Shown here in pieces: positions 24,927 to 35,622 of a stretch of DNA of 64,000 nt; within the stretch, counting starts at the first letter, position 1; each line of letters starts with the position of its first letter. Both the position numbers and the translations under genes were made by a program. The DNA comes from Solirhodobacter olei. GTDB lineage: Bacteria > Pseudomonadota > Alphaproteobacteria > Rhodobacterales > Rhodobacteraceae. The notes beneath the pieces were generated by a model. That model searched no databases, was not told where the DNA came from, and saw only the letters and a list, made by a program, of their open reading frames with translations. The DNA is taken from positions 1 through 64,000 of the forward strand of contig NZ_RRYH01000021.1 of the NCBI RefSeq assembly GCF_004010155.1, read 5' to 3'.

Positions 24927-26243
24927 ATGACTTCAACGCTTCGCGCGCTCTTCGGCGCGTGTGCTGTTGCCGCTTTGGCGACGGTGGCAAGTGCCGAAAC
25001 CACGATCACCGTTGCGACGGTGAACAACGGCGACATGATCCGGATGCAGAAGCTGATGCCGGACTTCTACGCCGAACATCCCGACATCAAGGTGAACTGG
25101 GTCACGCTTGAAGAGAACGTGCTTCGGCAGAAGGTGACGACCGACATCGCCACCCATGGCGGCCAGTACGACGTGATGACCATCGGCACCTACGAGGTTC
25201 CGATCTGGGCCAAGCAGGGCTGGCTCACGAGCCTCAACGATCTGCCCGCCAGCTATGACGTGAACGACCTGCTGCCGGCGATCCGCAAGGGCCTCAGCTA
25301 CGACGGCAAGCTCTACGCCTCGCCCTTCTACGGCGAAAGCTCCTTCATCATGTACCGCAAGGACCTGATGAAGAAGGCCGGCATGACCATGCCGGAAGCG
25401 CCGACCTGGTCCTTCGTCCGCAAGGCCGCCGATGCGATGACCGACAAGGCCAAGGGCATCTACGGCATCTGCCTGCGCGGCAAGGCCGGCTGGGGCGAGA
25501 ACATGGCCTTCCTGACCGCCATGTCGAACTCCTTCGGCGCGCGCTGGTTTGACATGAAGTGGAAGCCGCAGTTCGACACCAAGCCGTGGCATGACACGCT
25601 GTCGTTCTACGTCGACATGATGAAGAAGGACGGCCCTCCCGGCGCCTCCAACAACGGCTTCAACGAGAACCTGGCGCTCTTCCAGCAGGGCAAGTGCGGC
25701 ATGTGGATCGACGCCACCGTCGCGGGTTCCTTCGTGACCGGCAAGGATTCGAAGGTCGCCAACGAGGTCGGCTTCGCCCTGGCGCCGAACAAGGAAGGCA
25801 TCGCGAAGCACGCCAACTGGCTGTGGTCCTGGGCCCTCGCCATTCCGACCGGCACCAAGCACGCTGCCGCGGCGAAGACCTTCATCGACTGGGCGACCAG
25901 CAAGCACTACCTCGACCTCGTCGCCTCGAAGGACGGCTGGGCCAACGTGCCTCCGGGAACCCGGACCTCTCTCTATGAGAACCAGAAGTACCTGGATGCC
26001 GCGCCCTTCGCCAAGCTGACGCTGAAGAGCATGCAACTGGCCGACCCGACCCATCCGACGGTCGATCCGGTGCCCTATGTCGGCGTGCAGTTCGTCGCCA
26101 TCCCCGAATTCCAGGGCATGGCCACCGCGATCGGCCAGCAGTTCTCGGCCGCCGTCGCCGGCACGACCAGCGTCGACACCGCGCTGAAGAACGCCCAGGC
26201 GATCGCCACGCGCGAAATGAAGAAGGCCGGCTACCTCAAGTAG
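24927..26243 (+). CDS. smoE: Polyol (sorbitol/mannitol) ABC transporter substrate-binding protein
   Basis: A 438-aa secreted binding protein with a signal peptide at about residues 1-23 (MTSTLRALFGACAVAAL...). The mature protein is a family-1 extracellular binding protein (TVNNGDMIRMQKLMPDFYAE, YGESSFIMYRKDLMKKAGM, GKCGMWIDATVAG). The order binding protein, two permeases, ATPase, SmoS, MtlK matches the R. sphaeroides smo operon. GGAGG lies 7 nt before the ATG. A strong hairpin after the stop fits overproduction relative to the permeases. Confidence 0.92.
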   Translation: MTSTLRALFGACAVAALATVASAETTITVATVNNGDMIRMQKLMPDFYAEHPDIKVNWVTLEENVLRQKVTTDIATHGGQYDVMTIGTYEVPIWAKQGWLTSLNDLPASYDVNDLLPAIRKGLSYDGKLYASPFYGESSFIMYRKDLMKKAGMTMPEAPTWSFVRKAADAMTDKAKGIYGICLRGKAGWGENMAFLTAMSNSFGARWFDMKWKPQFDTKPWHDTLSFYVDMMKKDGPPGASNNGFNENLALFQQGKCGMWIDATVAGSFVTGKDSKVANEVGFALAPNKEGIAKHANWLWSWALAIPTGTKHAAAAKTFIDWATSKHYLDLVASKDGWANVPPGTRTSLYENQKYLDAAPFAKLTLKSMQLADPTHPTVDPVPYVGVQFVAIPEFQGMATAIGQQFSAAVAGTTSVDTALKNAQAIATREMKKAGYLK

Positions 26244-26258
26244 AGGCCTCTCTCCCAG

Positions 26259-26292
26259 GGGGCCGGGCGTCACGACCCGGCCCCCAATTTTC
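26259..26292 (+). terminator. Intercistronic hairpin/attenuator after smoE
   Basis: GGGGGCCGGG and CCCGGCCCCC form a perfect 10-bp GC stem with an 8-nt loop, followed by AATTTT. It probably stops most transcripts, with readthrough supplying smoFGK. Confidence 0.85.
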
Positions 26293-26372
26293 CGTTCCGA
26301 TTATCCCGACCCCGGCGCCCGCGCGCCCCCTGATAACAGCCCGAAACGGGCCATGAGGGAGGAGGAAACCCC

Positions 26373-27245
26373 ATGGCGACCCAGCATTCCCGTGCTGCCG
26401 CACGTCTGATGATCTCGCCCGCCGTCATCCTGCTGTTTCTGTGGATGGCCGTTCCGCTGGGCATGACGATCTATTTCTCCTTCCTGAACTACAACCTGCT
26501 CATCCCCAGCGCGCATAACTTCATCGGGCTGCAGAACTACGACTTCTTCGTCACCGATCCCGCCTTCGTCACCGCGCTGGTCAACACGCTGGTGCTGGTG
26601 CTCGGCGTGCTCGTCATCACCACGGTCGGCGGCGTCCTGATGGCGCTGCTGCTCGACCGCCCGATGTGGGGCCAGGGGATCGTCCGCATCCTCGTCATCG
26701 CGCCGTTCTTCGTCATGCCGACCGTCTCCGCGCTGGTCTGGAAGAACATGTTCATGAACCCGGTGAACGGCATCTTCGCCTGGGTCTTCCATCTGCTCGG
26801 CATCCAGCCCTTCGACTTCCTCGCCCAGGCGCCGCTCTTCTCGATCATCATGATCGTCTCCTGGGAATGGCTGCCCTTCGCCGCGCTGATCCTCTTGACC
26901 GCGCTGCAGTCGCTCGACAGCGAGCAGATCGAGGCCGCCGAGATGGACGGCGCCTCCGCCTTCTCGCGCTTCATCTACATCACCGTGCCGCACCTGACGC
27001 GCTCGATCACCGTGGTGATCCTGATCCAGACGATCTTCCTGCTGTCGATCTTCGCCGAGATCTACGTCACCACAAACGGCGGCCCCGGCAACGCCTCCAC
27101 CAACATCCCGTTCATGATCTACTCCCAGTCGCTCCTGCAGTTCGACGTGGGCGGCGGCTCCGCCGGCGGCATCATCGCCGTGATCCTGGCCAACATCGTC
27201 GCGATCTTCCTGATGCGGATGATCGGCAAGAACCTGGAGGCTTGA
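26373..27245 (+). CDS. smoF: Polyol ABC transporter permease 1
   Basis: A 290-aa permease with six membrane helices. The EAA loop EQIEAAEMDGASAFSRFIYI contacts the ATPase. The helix-1 wording MISPAVILLFLWMAVPLGM is typical of MalF/UgpA-type sugar permeases. GGAGGAGGAAACCCC precedes the start. smoG follows 3 bp after the stop. Confidence 0.93.
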   Translation: MATQHSRAAARLMISPAVILLFLWMAVPLGMTIYFSFLNYNLLIPSAHNFIGLQNYDFFVTDPAFVTALVNTLVLVLGVLVITTVGGVLMALLLDRPMWGQGIVRILVIAPFFVMPTVSALVWKNMFMNPVNGIFAWVFHLLGIQPFDFLAQAPLFSIIMIVSWEWLPFAALILLTALQSLDSEQIEAAEMDGASAFSRFIYITVPHLTRSITVVILIQTIFLLSIFAEIYVTTNGGPGNASTNIPFMIYSQSLLQFDVGGGSAGGIIAVILANIVAIFLMRMIGKNLEA

Positions 27246-27248
27246 GAG

Positions 27249-28079
27249 ATGGCCCGTCGCGTCACAACCCGCGCCAAGCTCACCAACACCATCATCGCCT
27301 GGTTCGTCGGTCTCACGATCTTCTTCCCGATCCTCTGGACCTTCCTGACCTCCTTCAAGACCGAAGGCGACGCGGTGGCGATCCCGCCGAAGTTCCTCGA
27401 CTTCCACTGGACGCTGGAGAACTACATCCAGGTCAACGACCGCTCCGACTACCTCTTGCACTTCTGGAACTCGGTGGTGATCTCCGTCGGCTCCACGCTG
27501 ATCGGGCTGGCCATCGCCATCCCCGCCGCCTGGGCCATGGCCTTCGTCCCCGGCAAGCGGACCAAGGACGTGCTGATGTGGATGCTGTCGACCAAGATGA
27601 TGCCCGCCGTCGGCGTGCTGGTCCCGATCTACCTGATGTTCAAGAACACCGGCCTGCTCGACACCCGCATCGGCCTCGTCATCATCCTGACGCTCATCGA
27701 CCTGCCGATCATCGTCTGGATGCTGTTCACCTACTTCAAGGAGATCCCCGGCGAGATCCTCGAGGCCGCGCGGATGGACGGCGCCACGCTGCGCTCCGAG
27801 ATCCTCTACGTGCTGACGCCGATGGCGATCCCCGGCATCGCCTCGACCTTCCTTCTGAACGTCATCCTGGCCTGGAACGAAGCCTTCTGGACCCTGCTTC
27901 TGACCGCCGCCAACGCCGCACCCCTGACAGCCTTCATTGCCTCCTTCTCCGCTCCCGAGGGCCTGTTCTACGCCAAGCTCTCGGCCGCCTCGACGATGGC
28001 CATCGCCCCCATCCTGATCCTGGGATGGTTCAGCCAGAAACAACTTGTCCGCGGCCTGACCTTCGGCGCGGTGAAATAG
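27249..28079 (+). CDS. smoG: Polyol ABC transporter permease 2
   Basis: A 276-aa MalG-type permease with six helices and the EAA loop [20 protein letters not shown]. It pairs with the preceding permease to form the channel. A gap of only 3 bp separates it from smoF. Confidence 0.93.
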   Translation: MARRVTTRAKLTNTIIAWFVGLTIFFPILWTFLTSFKTEGDAVAIPPKFLDFHWTLENYIQVNDRSDYLLHFWNSVVISVGSTLIGLAIAIPAAWAMAFVPGKRTKDVLMWMLSTKMMPAVGVLVPIYLMFKNTGLLDTRIGLVIILTLIDLPIIVWMLFTYFKEIPGEILEAARMDGATLRSEILYVLTPMAIPGIASTFLLNVILAWNEAFWTLLLTAANAAPLTAFIASFSAPEGLFYAKLSAASTMAIAPILILGWFSQKQLVRGLTFGAVK

Positions 28080-28092
28080 GGAGGGACACCCC

Positions 28093-29094
28093 ATGGGCAA
28101 GATCAGCCTCAAGCAGGTGGTCAAGAAGTTCGGCGAGGTCGAGGTGATCCCGCCGCTGGACCTGGAGATCGAGGACGGCGAGTTCGTCGTCTTCGTCGGG
28201 CCCTCGGGCTGCGGCAAGTCGACCCTGCTGCGCCTCATCGCCGGGCTGGAGGATGTCTCCGACGGCCGGATCGAGATCGACGGCAAGGACGCGACCGATC
28301 TCGCCCCGGCAGAGCGGCGCCTCGCCATGGTGTTCCAGTCCTATGCGCTCTACCCGCACATGACGGTCCGCAAGAACATCGCCTTCCCGCTGAAGATGGC
28401 CGGCGTCGATCATGCCGAGCAGGAACGCCGCATCGCCTCCGCCGCCAAGGCGCTGAACCTCACCGACTACCTCGACCGTCGCCCCGGCCAGCTCTCCGGC
28501 GGCCAGCGCCAGCGCGTCGCCATCGGCCGCGCCATCGTGCGCGAGCCCGCGGCCTTCCTCTTCGACGAGCCGCTCTCGAACCTCGACGCGGCGCTGCGCG
28601 TCGGCATGCGGCTGGAGATCACCGAGCTGCACCACCGCCTCGCCACCACGATGATCTACGTCACCCACGACCAGGTCGAGGCGATGACCATGGCCGACAA
28701 GATCGTGGTGCTGCGCGCCGGCGTGGTCGAGCAGGTCGGCTCGCCGCTGGAGCTTTACCGCACGCCGCAGAACCTCTTCGTCGCGGGCTTCATCGGCTCG
28801 CCGAAGATGAACTTCGTCACCGGCAAGGACGCCGCCGCCCATGACGCCCACACCATCGGCGTGCGCCCCGAGCACGTCAAGCTGTCCAAGGACACGGGCC
28901 ACTGGGCCGGCACCGTCGGCGTCTCCGAACACCTCGGATCGGACACCTTCGTCCATGTCGAGACCGAGGGCGGCCTCGGCCTGATGACCGTCCGCGTCGA
29001 CGGCGAGATGGACGTGCATCACGGCGACCGCGTCTTCCTCACCCCGGAAGAGGACAAGATCCACCGCTTCGACGAAAAGGGGCAGCGCCTGTGA
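28093..29094 (+). CDS. smoK: Polyol ABC transporter ATP-binding protein
   Basis: A 333-aa MalK-type ATPase: GPSGCGKST (Walker A), [14 protein letters not shown] (signature), [13 protein letters not shown] (Walker B and D-loop), [15 protein letters not shown] (switch). A C-terminal regulatory/TOBE region follows from about residue 235. It overlaps smoS by GTGA at 29091-29094. Confidence 0.94.
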   Translation: MGKISLKQVVKKFGEVEVIPPLDLEIEDGEFVVFVGPSGCGKSTLLRLIAGLEDVSDGRIEIDGKDATDLAPAERRLAMVFQSYALYPHMTVRKNIAFPLKMAGVDHAEQERRIASAAKALNLTDYLDRRPGQLSGGQRQRVAIGRAIVREPAAFLFDEPLSNLDAALRVGMRLEITELHHRLATTMIYVTHDQVEAMTMADKIVVLRAGVVEQVGSPLELYRTPQNLFVAGFIGSPKMNFVTGKDAAAHDAHTIGVRPEHVKLSKDTGHWAGTVGVSEHLGSDTFVHVETEGGLGLMTVRVDGEMDVHHGDRVFLTPEEDKIHRFDEKGQRL

Positions 29095-29861
29095 GACTCG
29101 CCGGACGCACAGCCCTGATCACCGGCGCCGCCCGCGGCATCGGCCAGGCCTTCGCCGAGGCCTATGTCCGCGAGGGCGCGCGCGTCGCCATCGCCGATAT
29201 CGACATCGCCCGCGCCCGCAGCACCGCCGCCGGCCTCGGCGAGGACGCCATCGCGGTCGAGATGGACGTGACCCGCCAGGAAAGCATCGACACCGCCGTG
29301 GCCGAGACCGTCGACGGCCTCGGCCATATCGACATCCTGATCAACAACGCGGCGATCTTCACCGCCGCCCCCATCGCCGAGATCACCCGCGCCGATTACG
29401 AACGGGCGTTCGCGATCAACGTCTCCGGCACTCTCTTCACGATGCAGGCGGTGGCGCGGCACATGATCGCCCGCGGCCAGGGCGGCAAGATCATCAACAT
29501 GGCCTCGCAGGCCGGCCGGCGCGGCGAGCCGCTGGTGGCGGTCTACTGCGCCACCAAGGCGGCCGTGATCTCGCTCACCCAGTCCGCCGGCCTCAACCTG
29601 ATCTCCCACGGCATCAACGTGAACGCCATCGCCCCCGGCGTGGTGGACGGCGAGCACTGGGACGGCGTCGACGCCTTCTTCGCCAGATACGAGGGCAAGG
29701 CCCCCGGCCAGAAGAAGAAAGAGGTCGGCGAGGCCGTCCCCTTCGGCCGAATGGGAACCGCCCAGGACCTCACCGGCATGGCCATCTTCCTGGCCACTCC
29801 AGAAGCCGATTACATCGTCGCCCAATGCTACAACGTCGACGGCGGACAGTGGATGAGTTGA
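29091..29861 (+). CDS. smoS: Sorbitol dehydrogenase (SDR family)
   Basis: A 256-aa short-chain dehydrogenase closely resembling R. sphaeroides SmoS, which oxidises D-glucitol to D-fructose with NAD. The cofactor motif is [15 protein letters not shown] and the catalytic motifs are [11 protein letters not shown] (Ser) and YCATKAAV (Tyr, Lys). [20 protein letters not shown] is typical of the family. It starts with GTG, overlapping the smoK stop. Confidence 0.93.
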   Translation: MRLAGRTALITGAARGIGQAFAEAYVREGARVAIADIDIARARSTAAGLGEDAIAVEMDVTRQESIDTAVAETVDGLGHIDILINNAAIFTAAPIAEITRADYERAFAINVSGTLFTMQAVARHMIARGQGGKIINMASQAGRRGEPLVAVYCATKAAVISLTQSAGLNLISHGINVNAIAPGVVDGEHWDGVDAFFARYEGKAPGQKKKEVGEAVPFGRMGTAQDLTGMAIFLATPEADYIVAQCYNVDGGQWMS

Positions 29862-29862
29862 G

Positions 29863-30648
29863 ATGGACCTGGGGCTCGACGGCAAGGTTGCGGTAGTCAC
29901 CGGCGCAAGCAAGGGCATCGGCCTCGGCGTCTCGCGCGCACTCGCCCGCGAAGGTGCGGTGGTCCTGATGGCCGCCCGCGACGAAGCGCGCGTGGCCGCG
30001 GCCGCCCGCGAGGTCTCGGCCGAGTTCGGCACCGAGACGCTCGGCCTCGCCGCCGATGTCTCCACCGCCGAGGGCTGCGCCCGGGTCGTCGAGGCCGCGC
30101 GCGAATTCGGCGGCGCCGACATCCTGGTCAACAATGCCGGCACCGGATCGAACGAGACCGTGCTCGAGGCGCCGGACGAGAAATGGCAGGCCTACTGGGA
30201 TCTCCACGTCATGGCCGCCGTCCGCCTCGCCCGCGGCCTCGCCCCGCAGATGATCGCCAGGGGCGGCGGCGCGGTCCTGAACAACGCCTCGATCTGCGCC
30301 GTCCAGCCGCTCTGGTACGAGCCGATCTACAACGTCACCAAGGCCGCCCTGATGATGTTCTCGAAGACCCTGTCGACCGAGCTCATCCCCCACAACATCC
30401 GGGTGAACTGCATCAACCCCGGCCTGATCCTCACCCCTGACTGGGAAAACACCGCGCGCGAGCTTTCGGGCCCCGGCGGCGACTGGCAGGGCTACCTGCA
30501 ATCCGTCGCCGACGAACACGCCCCGATCCGCCGCTTCGGCACGGTCGAGGAACTGGCGGACTTCTTCGTCTTCCTCTGCTCCGACCGCGCCTCCTACTCG
30601 GTCGGCTCAACCTACCACGTCGACGGCGGAATGCTGCGGACCATTTGA
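29863..30648 (+). CDS. SDR-family oxidoreductase of unknown substrate
   Basis: A 261-aa short-chain dehydrogenase beginning MDLGLDGKVAVVTGASKGIG. It has NNAG, NNASICAV (Ser) and YNVTK (Tyr, Lys), so it should be active. It lies 1 bp after smoS and just before mtlK, a position where I recall no gene in the R. sphaeroides operon. It may act on another polyol or a keto-sugar. Confidence 0.88.
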   Translation: MDLGLDGKVAVVTGASKGIGLGVSRALAREGAVVLMAARDEARVAAAAREVSAEFGTETLGLAADVSTAEGCARVVEAAREFGGADILVNNAGTGSNETVLEAPDEKWQAYWDLHVMAAVRLARGLAPQMIARGGGAVLNNASICAVQPLWYEPIYNVTKAALMMFSKTLSTELIPHNIRVNCINPGLILTPDWENTARELSGPGGDWQGYLQSVADEHAPIRRFGTVEELADFFVFLCSDRASYSVGSTYHVDGGMLRTI

Positions 30649-30659
30649 AAGGCGCCCCC

Positions 30660-32138
<1,479 letters not shown>

Positions 32139-32200
32139 GCAGCCGGGCTCCGGCCCGCCCCTTCCCACTTTCCGTCCCCAAATATCCGGACTTATGCATC

Positions 32201-32226
32201 AAACGCACCAGCCCTCCGGAGCTGGT
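32201..32226 (-). terminator. Terminator of the low-GC membrane-protein gene
   Basis: ACCAGC/GCTGGT pair around an 8-nt loop, and GTTT follows on the minus strand. It lies 80 bp past the stop of the membrane protein. Confidence 0.45.
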
Positions 32227-32306
32227 CGTCGCTCACTCTAACGGGTGAGGGATGACCAATGCGCAAGATCATACTCGCGACGCTCGGGTCCGCCCTTCTT
32301 TGCGCT

Positions 32307-33248
32307 TCAGCGGATGTAACGCAGAGAAGCCATTTCGTTGGCGAAGTGGCTAGGGCCGCCATCGATGCTAAAACAAGGAACGAGGTGATAGACGCGAGCA
32401 TCTACCCCCCTGACAGAATGATCGTCTCCGGGGGAAAGGTTATAAGTCGTGCACGTAATAAGATAAAGCAGCTCAGGAGCGCCGTCATCCGGACTCGATT
32501 TATCAACCTTTCCGGCTGGGATCAGGTTGGGTTCAGTCGGAAAAGGCGTTTTTTCACCCGGGAAAATTATGGCAATGCTGGAAAGAGATTTCTTTCTCTC
32601 TTCAGATGCGACAAATGCATCTCTTGCGGCTATCAGATCAGTTGGATGCCTCATCGCAACGATTTTAGGGGCCGCGCGGACTTGGTAAGCAGCAGTTTTC
32701 CCCCTGTTGAAAAATTGGGTCTTCCAGTAAAGGCCGTAGCCGTTGTCGCCAATCGTCCGAGTGCATTGAGGATCAAGGTAGAAATCGATCAGGGGCCTTT
32801 GCTCCAGTCGGCTGATCTCGTTCGCCTCAGAGGCGTGGCGAAGCCCGGCGTTAGTCTGAAAAATGGCATACAGAACCCCCCCTACCCCAAAAATGCTCAA
32901 GACAAACGTGAAGATGCCCACAAGGAAGGAACCATAGTTCCATTCAGCAATATCCTGCTGCGCCTTCAGGTCATACTGGGCTTGGGAGTCGCCTTGATTG
33001 GCGGATACCTTTTCTATGACACATGCAAGCCAGCCAGAAACGCCATGCTTAGACAGAGGGAGCAGGCAGGATTGGTTGGCTATCTCGCTTTGGCTTGTAT
33101 AGTATGCGGCAGCGCTTTGGCGCTCATGCGCATGTTCGTTTTGATAAGCTAGAAATGAACTTGCGGCTCGGTAGACACTGACGCTGCCAAGCAGCATGAA
33201 AAGTGCTAATCCAACCGCAGCGATGTACGCCCAAGCGCGACAAGACAT
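32307..33248 (-). CDS. Two-TM membrane protein of unknown function (low GC)
   Basis: A 313-aa protein with an N-terminal membrane helix (about residues 6-28, AYIAAVGLALFMLLGSVSVY) and a second one (about 107-132, FLVGIFTFVLSIFGVGGVLY). A C-terminal cytosolic domain of about 180 residues follows, with FNRGKTAAYQVRAAPKIVAM. The helices make the minus frame far more credible than the plus frame covering the same DNA. Base composition is clearly more AT-rich than the surroundings, which suggests acquisition. It overlaps the DUF6471 gene by 43 bp, so the two form a unit. Family not recognised. Confidence 0.7.
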   Translation of the reverse strand: MSCRAWAYIAAVGLALFMLLGSVSVYRAASSFLAYQNEHAHERQSAAAYYTSQSEIANQSCLLPLSKHGVSGWLACVIEKVSANQGDSQAQYDLKAQQDIAEWNYGSFLVGIFTFVLSIFGVGGVLYAIFQTNAGLRHASEANEISRLEQRPLIDFYLDPQCTRTIGDNGYGLYWKTQFFNRGKTAAYQVRAAPKIVAMRHPTDLIAARDAFVASEERKKSLSSIAIIFPGEKTPFPTEPNLIPAGKVDKSSPDDGAPELLYLITCTTYNLSPGDDHSVRGVDARVYHLVPCFSIDGGPSHFANEMASLRYIR

Positions 33249-33451
33249 TGTAAGAAGAACCTAGCCGTGAACTTACCTCGGCTTACCTTATTGCGCAGAT
33301 TCCGCTCGTTGTCTTCTACTCCTACGGCAGCAAGCTTCTCGACCAGTCCCGCATAGGTAACGTTCCGGCGGGCCATCTCGGCCCGTAGCAGGCCCTTGGC
33401 GATCAGCCCCCTCGACGTCCGCGGGCATCCCAGCCGGAACGCCGGTGCCAT
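33206..33451 (-). CDS. DUF6471 domain protein, putative DNA-binding
   Basis: An 81-aa protein, most of it the DUF6471 domain: KGLLRAEMARRNVTYAGLVE, then DNERNLRNKVSRGKFTARFF and LQCLVALGRTSLRL. The fold resembles a small helix-turn-helix of Xre type. The ATG at 33451 lies inside the repeat array at 33443-33491, so either the array is its operator or the true start is further in (Met26 or an alternative codon). It is coupled to the following membrane protein by a 43-bp overlap. Confidence 0.7.
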   Translation of the reverse strand: MAPAFRLGCPRTSRGLIAKGLLRAEMARRNVTYAGLVEKLAAVGVEDNERNLRNKVSRGKFTARFFLQCLVALGRTSLRLD

Positions 33452-33491
33452 ACGGTGCGAAAGCGGTGCAAAAGCGGTGCTGTTACGGTAT
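33443..33491 (-). repeat. Phased 11-bp hexamer array upstream of the DUF6471 gene
   Basis: On the minus strand the hexamers run ATACCG, GCACCG, GCACCG, GCACCG, GCACCG. Their plus-strand positions are 33486-33491, 33475-33480, 33464-33469, 33453-33458 and 33443-33448, so the spacing is 11, 11, 11 and 10 bp. Upstream, TTGTCG lies 17 bp before TACCGT, a possible promoter pair. The same hexamers and spacing recur at 52422-52470. Confidence 0.7.
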
Positions 33492-33574
33492 CGCCTTTTT
33501 CGAGTTCCGACAAAGGCTTACCCGCCCGAAGGCGCTCCCGCCCCCGGCTCCGGGCACGCCCCGGCAGGATTGCG

Positions 33575-34225
33575 TTAACTGGTCAGATGCCGCAGCCCCT
33601 GCGTCACGTCGGTGCGGACCGCGAGGCGCAGCCCCGGCTCGTCTCCGGCCCTGAGCGCAGCAAGGATCATCCGGTGATGCTGCGGCGGCTCGTTCCGCCT
33701 GAGCCGCCCGTAAAGCGCCCGCATCGTGGGGCCCAGCTGCAGCCAGACCGTCTCGGCGATGGCCAGCATCGCCGGCGCCTGGGCGCGCAGGTAAAGCGTC
33801 CGGTGAAACTCCAGGTTGGTGCGGATATAGCCCACCGCATCCTGCTTCGCGACCGCCTCGGCATTGGCCGCGTTGATCGCCTGAAGCCTTTCTATTAAGG
33901 CGAAATGCGCCCGCGGCAGCGCCCGGCTGGCAAGCTCCGGCTCCAGCAGCGCCCGGATCGCCGCCATCTCCTCGATCCGCTCGTTCGACAGTTCCGGCGC
34001 GGTCACCCGGCCGGAAGAGGACATGGTCAGCGCCCCCTCGGCCACCAGCCGCTGCACCGCCTCCCGCGCCGGGGTCATCGAGACGTCGAAGGTCTTGGCG
34101 ATCCCCCGCAGTGTCAGCGGCTGGCCCGGCGTCATCTCGCCATGCATCACCTGCACCCGCAGCGTCCGGTAGACCCGGTCATGCGCGGCGGGAAGCGAGT
34201 CGGCGGGGCGGGGCTGCAACAGCAT
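33575..34225 (-). CDS. GntR-family regulator (FCD subfamily)
   Basis: A 216-aa regulator. The winged helix-turn-helix is at about residues 15-75 (MTPGQPLTLRGIAKTFDVSM, then TPAREAVQRLVAEGAL). The all-helical FCD ligand domain at about 90-210 has the metal-binding pattern FHRTLYLRAQ. FCD regulators usually sense carboxylates or sugar acids. No catabolic gene is adjacent; the sugar-acid dehydratase operator at 5499 has a compatible style but is far away. Confidence 0.9.
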   Translation of the reverse strand: MLLQPRPADSLPAAHDRVYRTLRVQVMHGEMTPGQPLTLRGIAKTFDVSMTPAREAVQRLVAEGALTMSSSGRVTAPELSNERIEEMAAIRALLEPELASRALPRAHFALIERLQAINAANAEAVAKQDAVGYIRTNLEFHRTLYLRAQAPAMLAIAETVWLQLGPTMRALYGRLRRNEPPQHHRMILAALRAGDEPGLRLAVRTDVTQGLRHLTS

Positions 34226-34255
34226 GGTTCTACCTGATCCTCTGCCCGTCCACGG

Positions 34256-34957
34256 TCAATCCCCGAAGCCCGCCTCGAAGCCCACCGCATGCAGCACATG
34301 CCCCTGCCGCTTCAGCCAGGCCCGCGGCCCCGCATATCCCGGCATAAGCCCTTGAACAACCGCCCAGAATGCCGGCGAATGGTTCATCTCCGCCAGATGG
34401 GCCACCTCGTGGGCCGCGACGTAATCCAGCACCTCCGGCGGCGCCATCACCAACCGCCAGGAGAACATCAGCGCCCCGTCCGGCGCGCAGGACCCCCAGC
34501 GCGATCGCGTGTCGCGCAGCGTGATCCGGCTGTAGCGCCGCCCGATCCGGCCCGCGTGTCGGTCGCAGGCCACCTGCAGCCGCTCCCGCGCCAGCACCTT
34601 CAGGAAAGCCGCGACCCGCGCCGGCACCCGTGCCGGTTCGCCCGGAACCAGAAGATCGCCACCCTCGATCCGCACCAGCCGGCCGGCTCCGGGGCGAATC
34701 ATCAGCTCGCGCCCCTCGACCGGCAGCATCTCGCCGAAGCCCACGCCCCGCGCCGCCGGCATCCGAGCCAGGGCCGCGCGAATCCAGTCGGCCTTCTCCG
34801 CCGCGAAGGCCAGCGCCTCCGCCTCGCGCGCCCAGGAGGGCAGCGACAGCGTCACCCGCCCGTCAACCCGCGAGACTCGCAGCGAAAACCGCCGCGCCCG
34901 CGCGGAGCGGCGCAGAGAAATCTCGACAGGAGGAGAGCCTGGAAGGACCGCCATCAT
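34256..34957 (-). CDS. YgjP-type M48-like metallopeptidase (DUF45)
   Basis: A 233-aa cytosolic protein of the YgjP/SprT-like family. The zinc motif HEVAHLAEMNHSPAFW contains HExxH and the distal His. The preceding RSRWGSCAPDGALMFSWRL is the family hallmark. Physiological role is poorly known. It starts with two adjacent Met codons, and the exact start is not resolved. Confidence 0.88.
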   Translation of the reverse strand: MMAVLPGSPPVEISLRRSARARRFSLRVSRVDGRVTLSLPSWAREAEALAFAAEKADWIRAALARMPAARGVGFGEMLPVEGRELMIRPGAGRLVRIEGGDLLVPGEPARVPARVAAFLKVLARERLQVACDRHAGRIGRRYSRITLRDTRSRWGSCAPDGALMFSWRLVMAPPEVLDYVAAHEVAHLAEMNHSPAFWAVVQGLMPGYAGPRAWLKRQGHVLHAVGFEAGFGD

Positions 34958-35089
34958 ACCCCAGCACCGCCAGATGCGGTCCGTTAAGGATAACCGCGCA
35001 CCGGCGGCCCGGAAAGGCTTTGACAGGCCGCGGGCTTTATGGCAATGGCACCCGACTCCGAACAGCCCAACAAGCGAAAGGGATCATCG

Positions 35090-35416
35090 ATGCCCAAACC
35101 CGAATGGGGTGTAAAGCGCGTTTGCCCGACCACCGGCAAGCGATTCTACGACCTGAACAAAAGCCCGATCGTCAGCCCCTACACCGGCGAAGTGATCGAC
35201 ATCGACAACGCCCGCCGCAAGTCGGTGACCACGGTCTCCCGGGCAACGGCGGACAAGGACGAAGAGACGCTCGTCGAGGACATCGACAACGACGATGACC
35301 TGCTGACCAACGAGACCAGCAACGACGACGATATGGACGATGACCTCCTCGAGGATGACGAGGACGACACCGTTTCGCTCGACGATCTCGCCGACGTTCC
35401 GGACGAGGAAGAGTAG
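35090..35416 (+). CDS. TIGR02300 family acidic protein
   Basis: A 108-aa protein starting MPKPEWGVKRVCPTTGKRFY, with the invariant DLNKSPIVSPYTGE, followed by about 60 residues dominated by Asp and Glu. This family is found in alphaproteobacteria and has no assigned function. AAAGGG precedes the ATG, and the upstream in-frame codons are not conserved. Confidence 0.88.
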   Translation: MPKPEWGVKRVCPTTGKRFYDLNKSPIVSPYTGEVIDIDNARRKSVTTVSRATADKDEETLVEDIDNDDDLLTNETSNDDDMDDDLLEDDEDDTVSLDDLADVPDEEE

Positions 35417-35445
35417 GGCGCAAGGCGGCGTTTTTCGCTTGCGCC
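35417..35445 (+). terminator. Hairpin after the TIGR02300 gene
   Basis: GGCGCAAG/CTTGCGCC form an 8-bp stem directly after the stop codon. The loop contains TTTTT, but no T-run follows the stem, so it is an imperfect intrinsic terminator. Confidence 0.5.
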
Positions 35446-35499
35446 GTACGCCGGGCTTCACTACATAGCCCGAGCGCTCCGAAGGGAGCGCAACCCGGT

Positions 35500-35575
<76 letters not shown>

Positions 35576-35595
35576 AACAAATAAACGGCTTGGCG

Positions 35596-35622
35596 GGCGT
35601 CCTTCGGGGCGCCTTTCTTGTT
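35596..35622 (+). terminator. Terminator of tRNA-Ala(GGC)
   Basis: GGCGTCC and GGGCGCC pair (one G-T) around a TTCG tetraloop, followed by TTTCTTGTTT. It begins 20 bp after the tRNA. Confidence 0.85.

Noticed and set aside
32259-33152. Plus-strand open frame of 297 aa over the low-GC patch
   Set aside because: The minus frame has two clean membrane helices and couples to the DUF6471 gene. The plus frame looks like reversed coding sequence, despite a signal-like first 18 residues.
33443-33491. Phased hexamers as a CRISPR array or minisatellite
   Set aside because: The repeats are only 6 bp with 4-5 bp between them, too short for CRISPR. The same spacing at a second locus argues against random slippage.
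32139-33574. Integrated mobile element in the low-GC patch
   Set aside because: No transposase, integrase, terminal repeats, target duplication or adjacent tRNA attachment site could be seen; only base composition and odd gene content suggest transfer.
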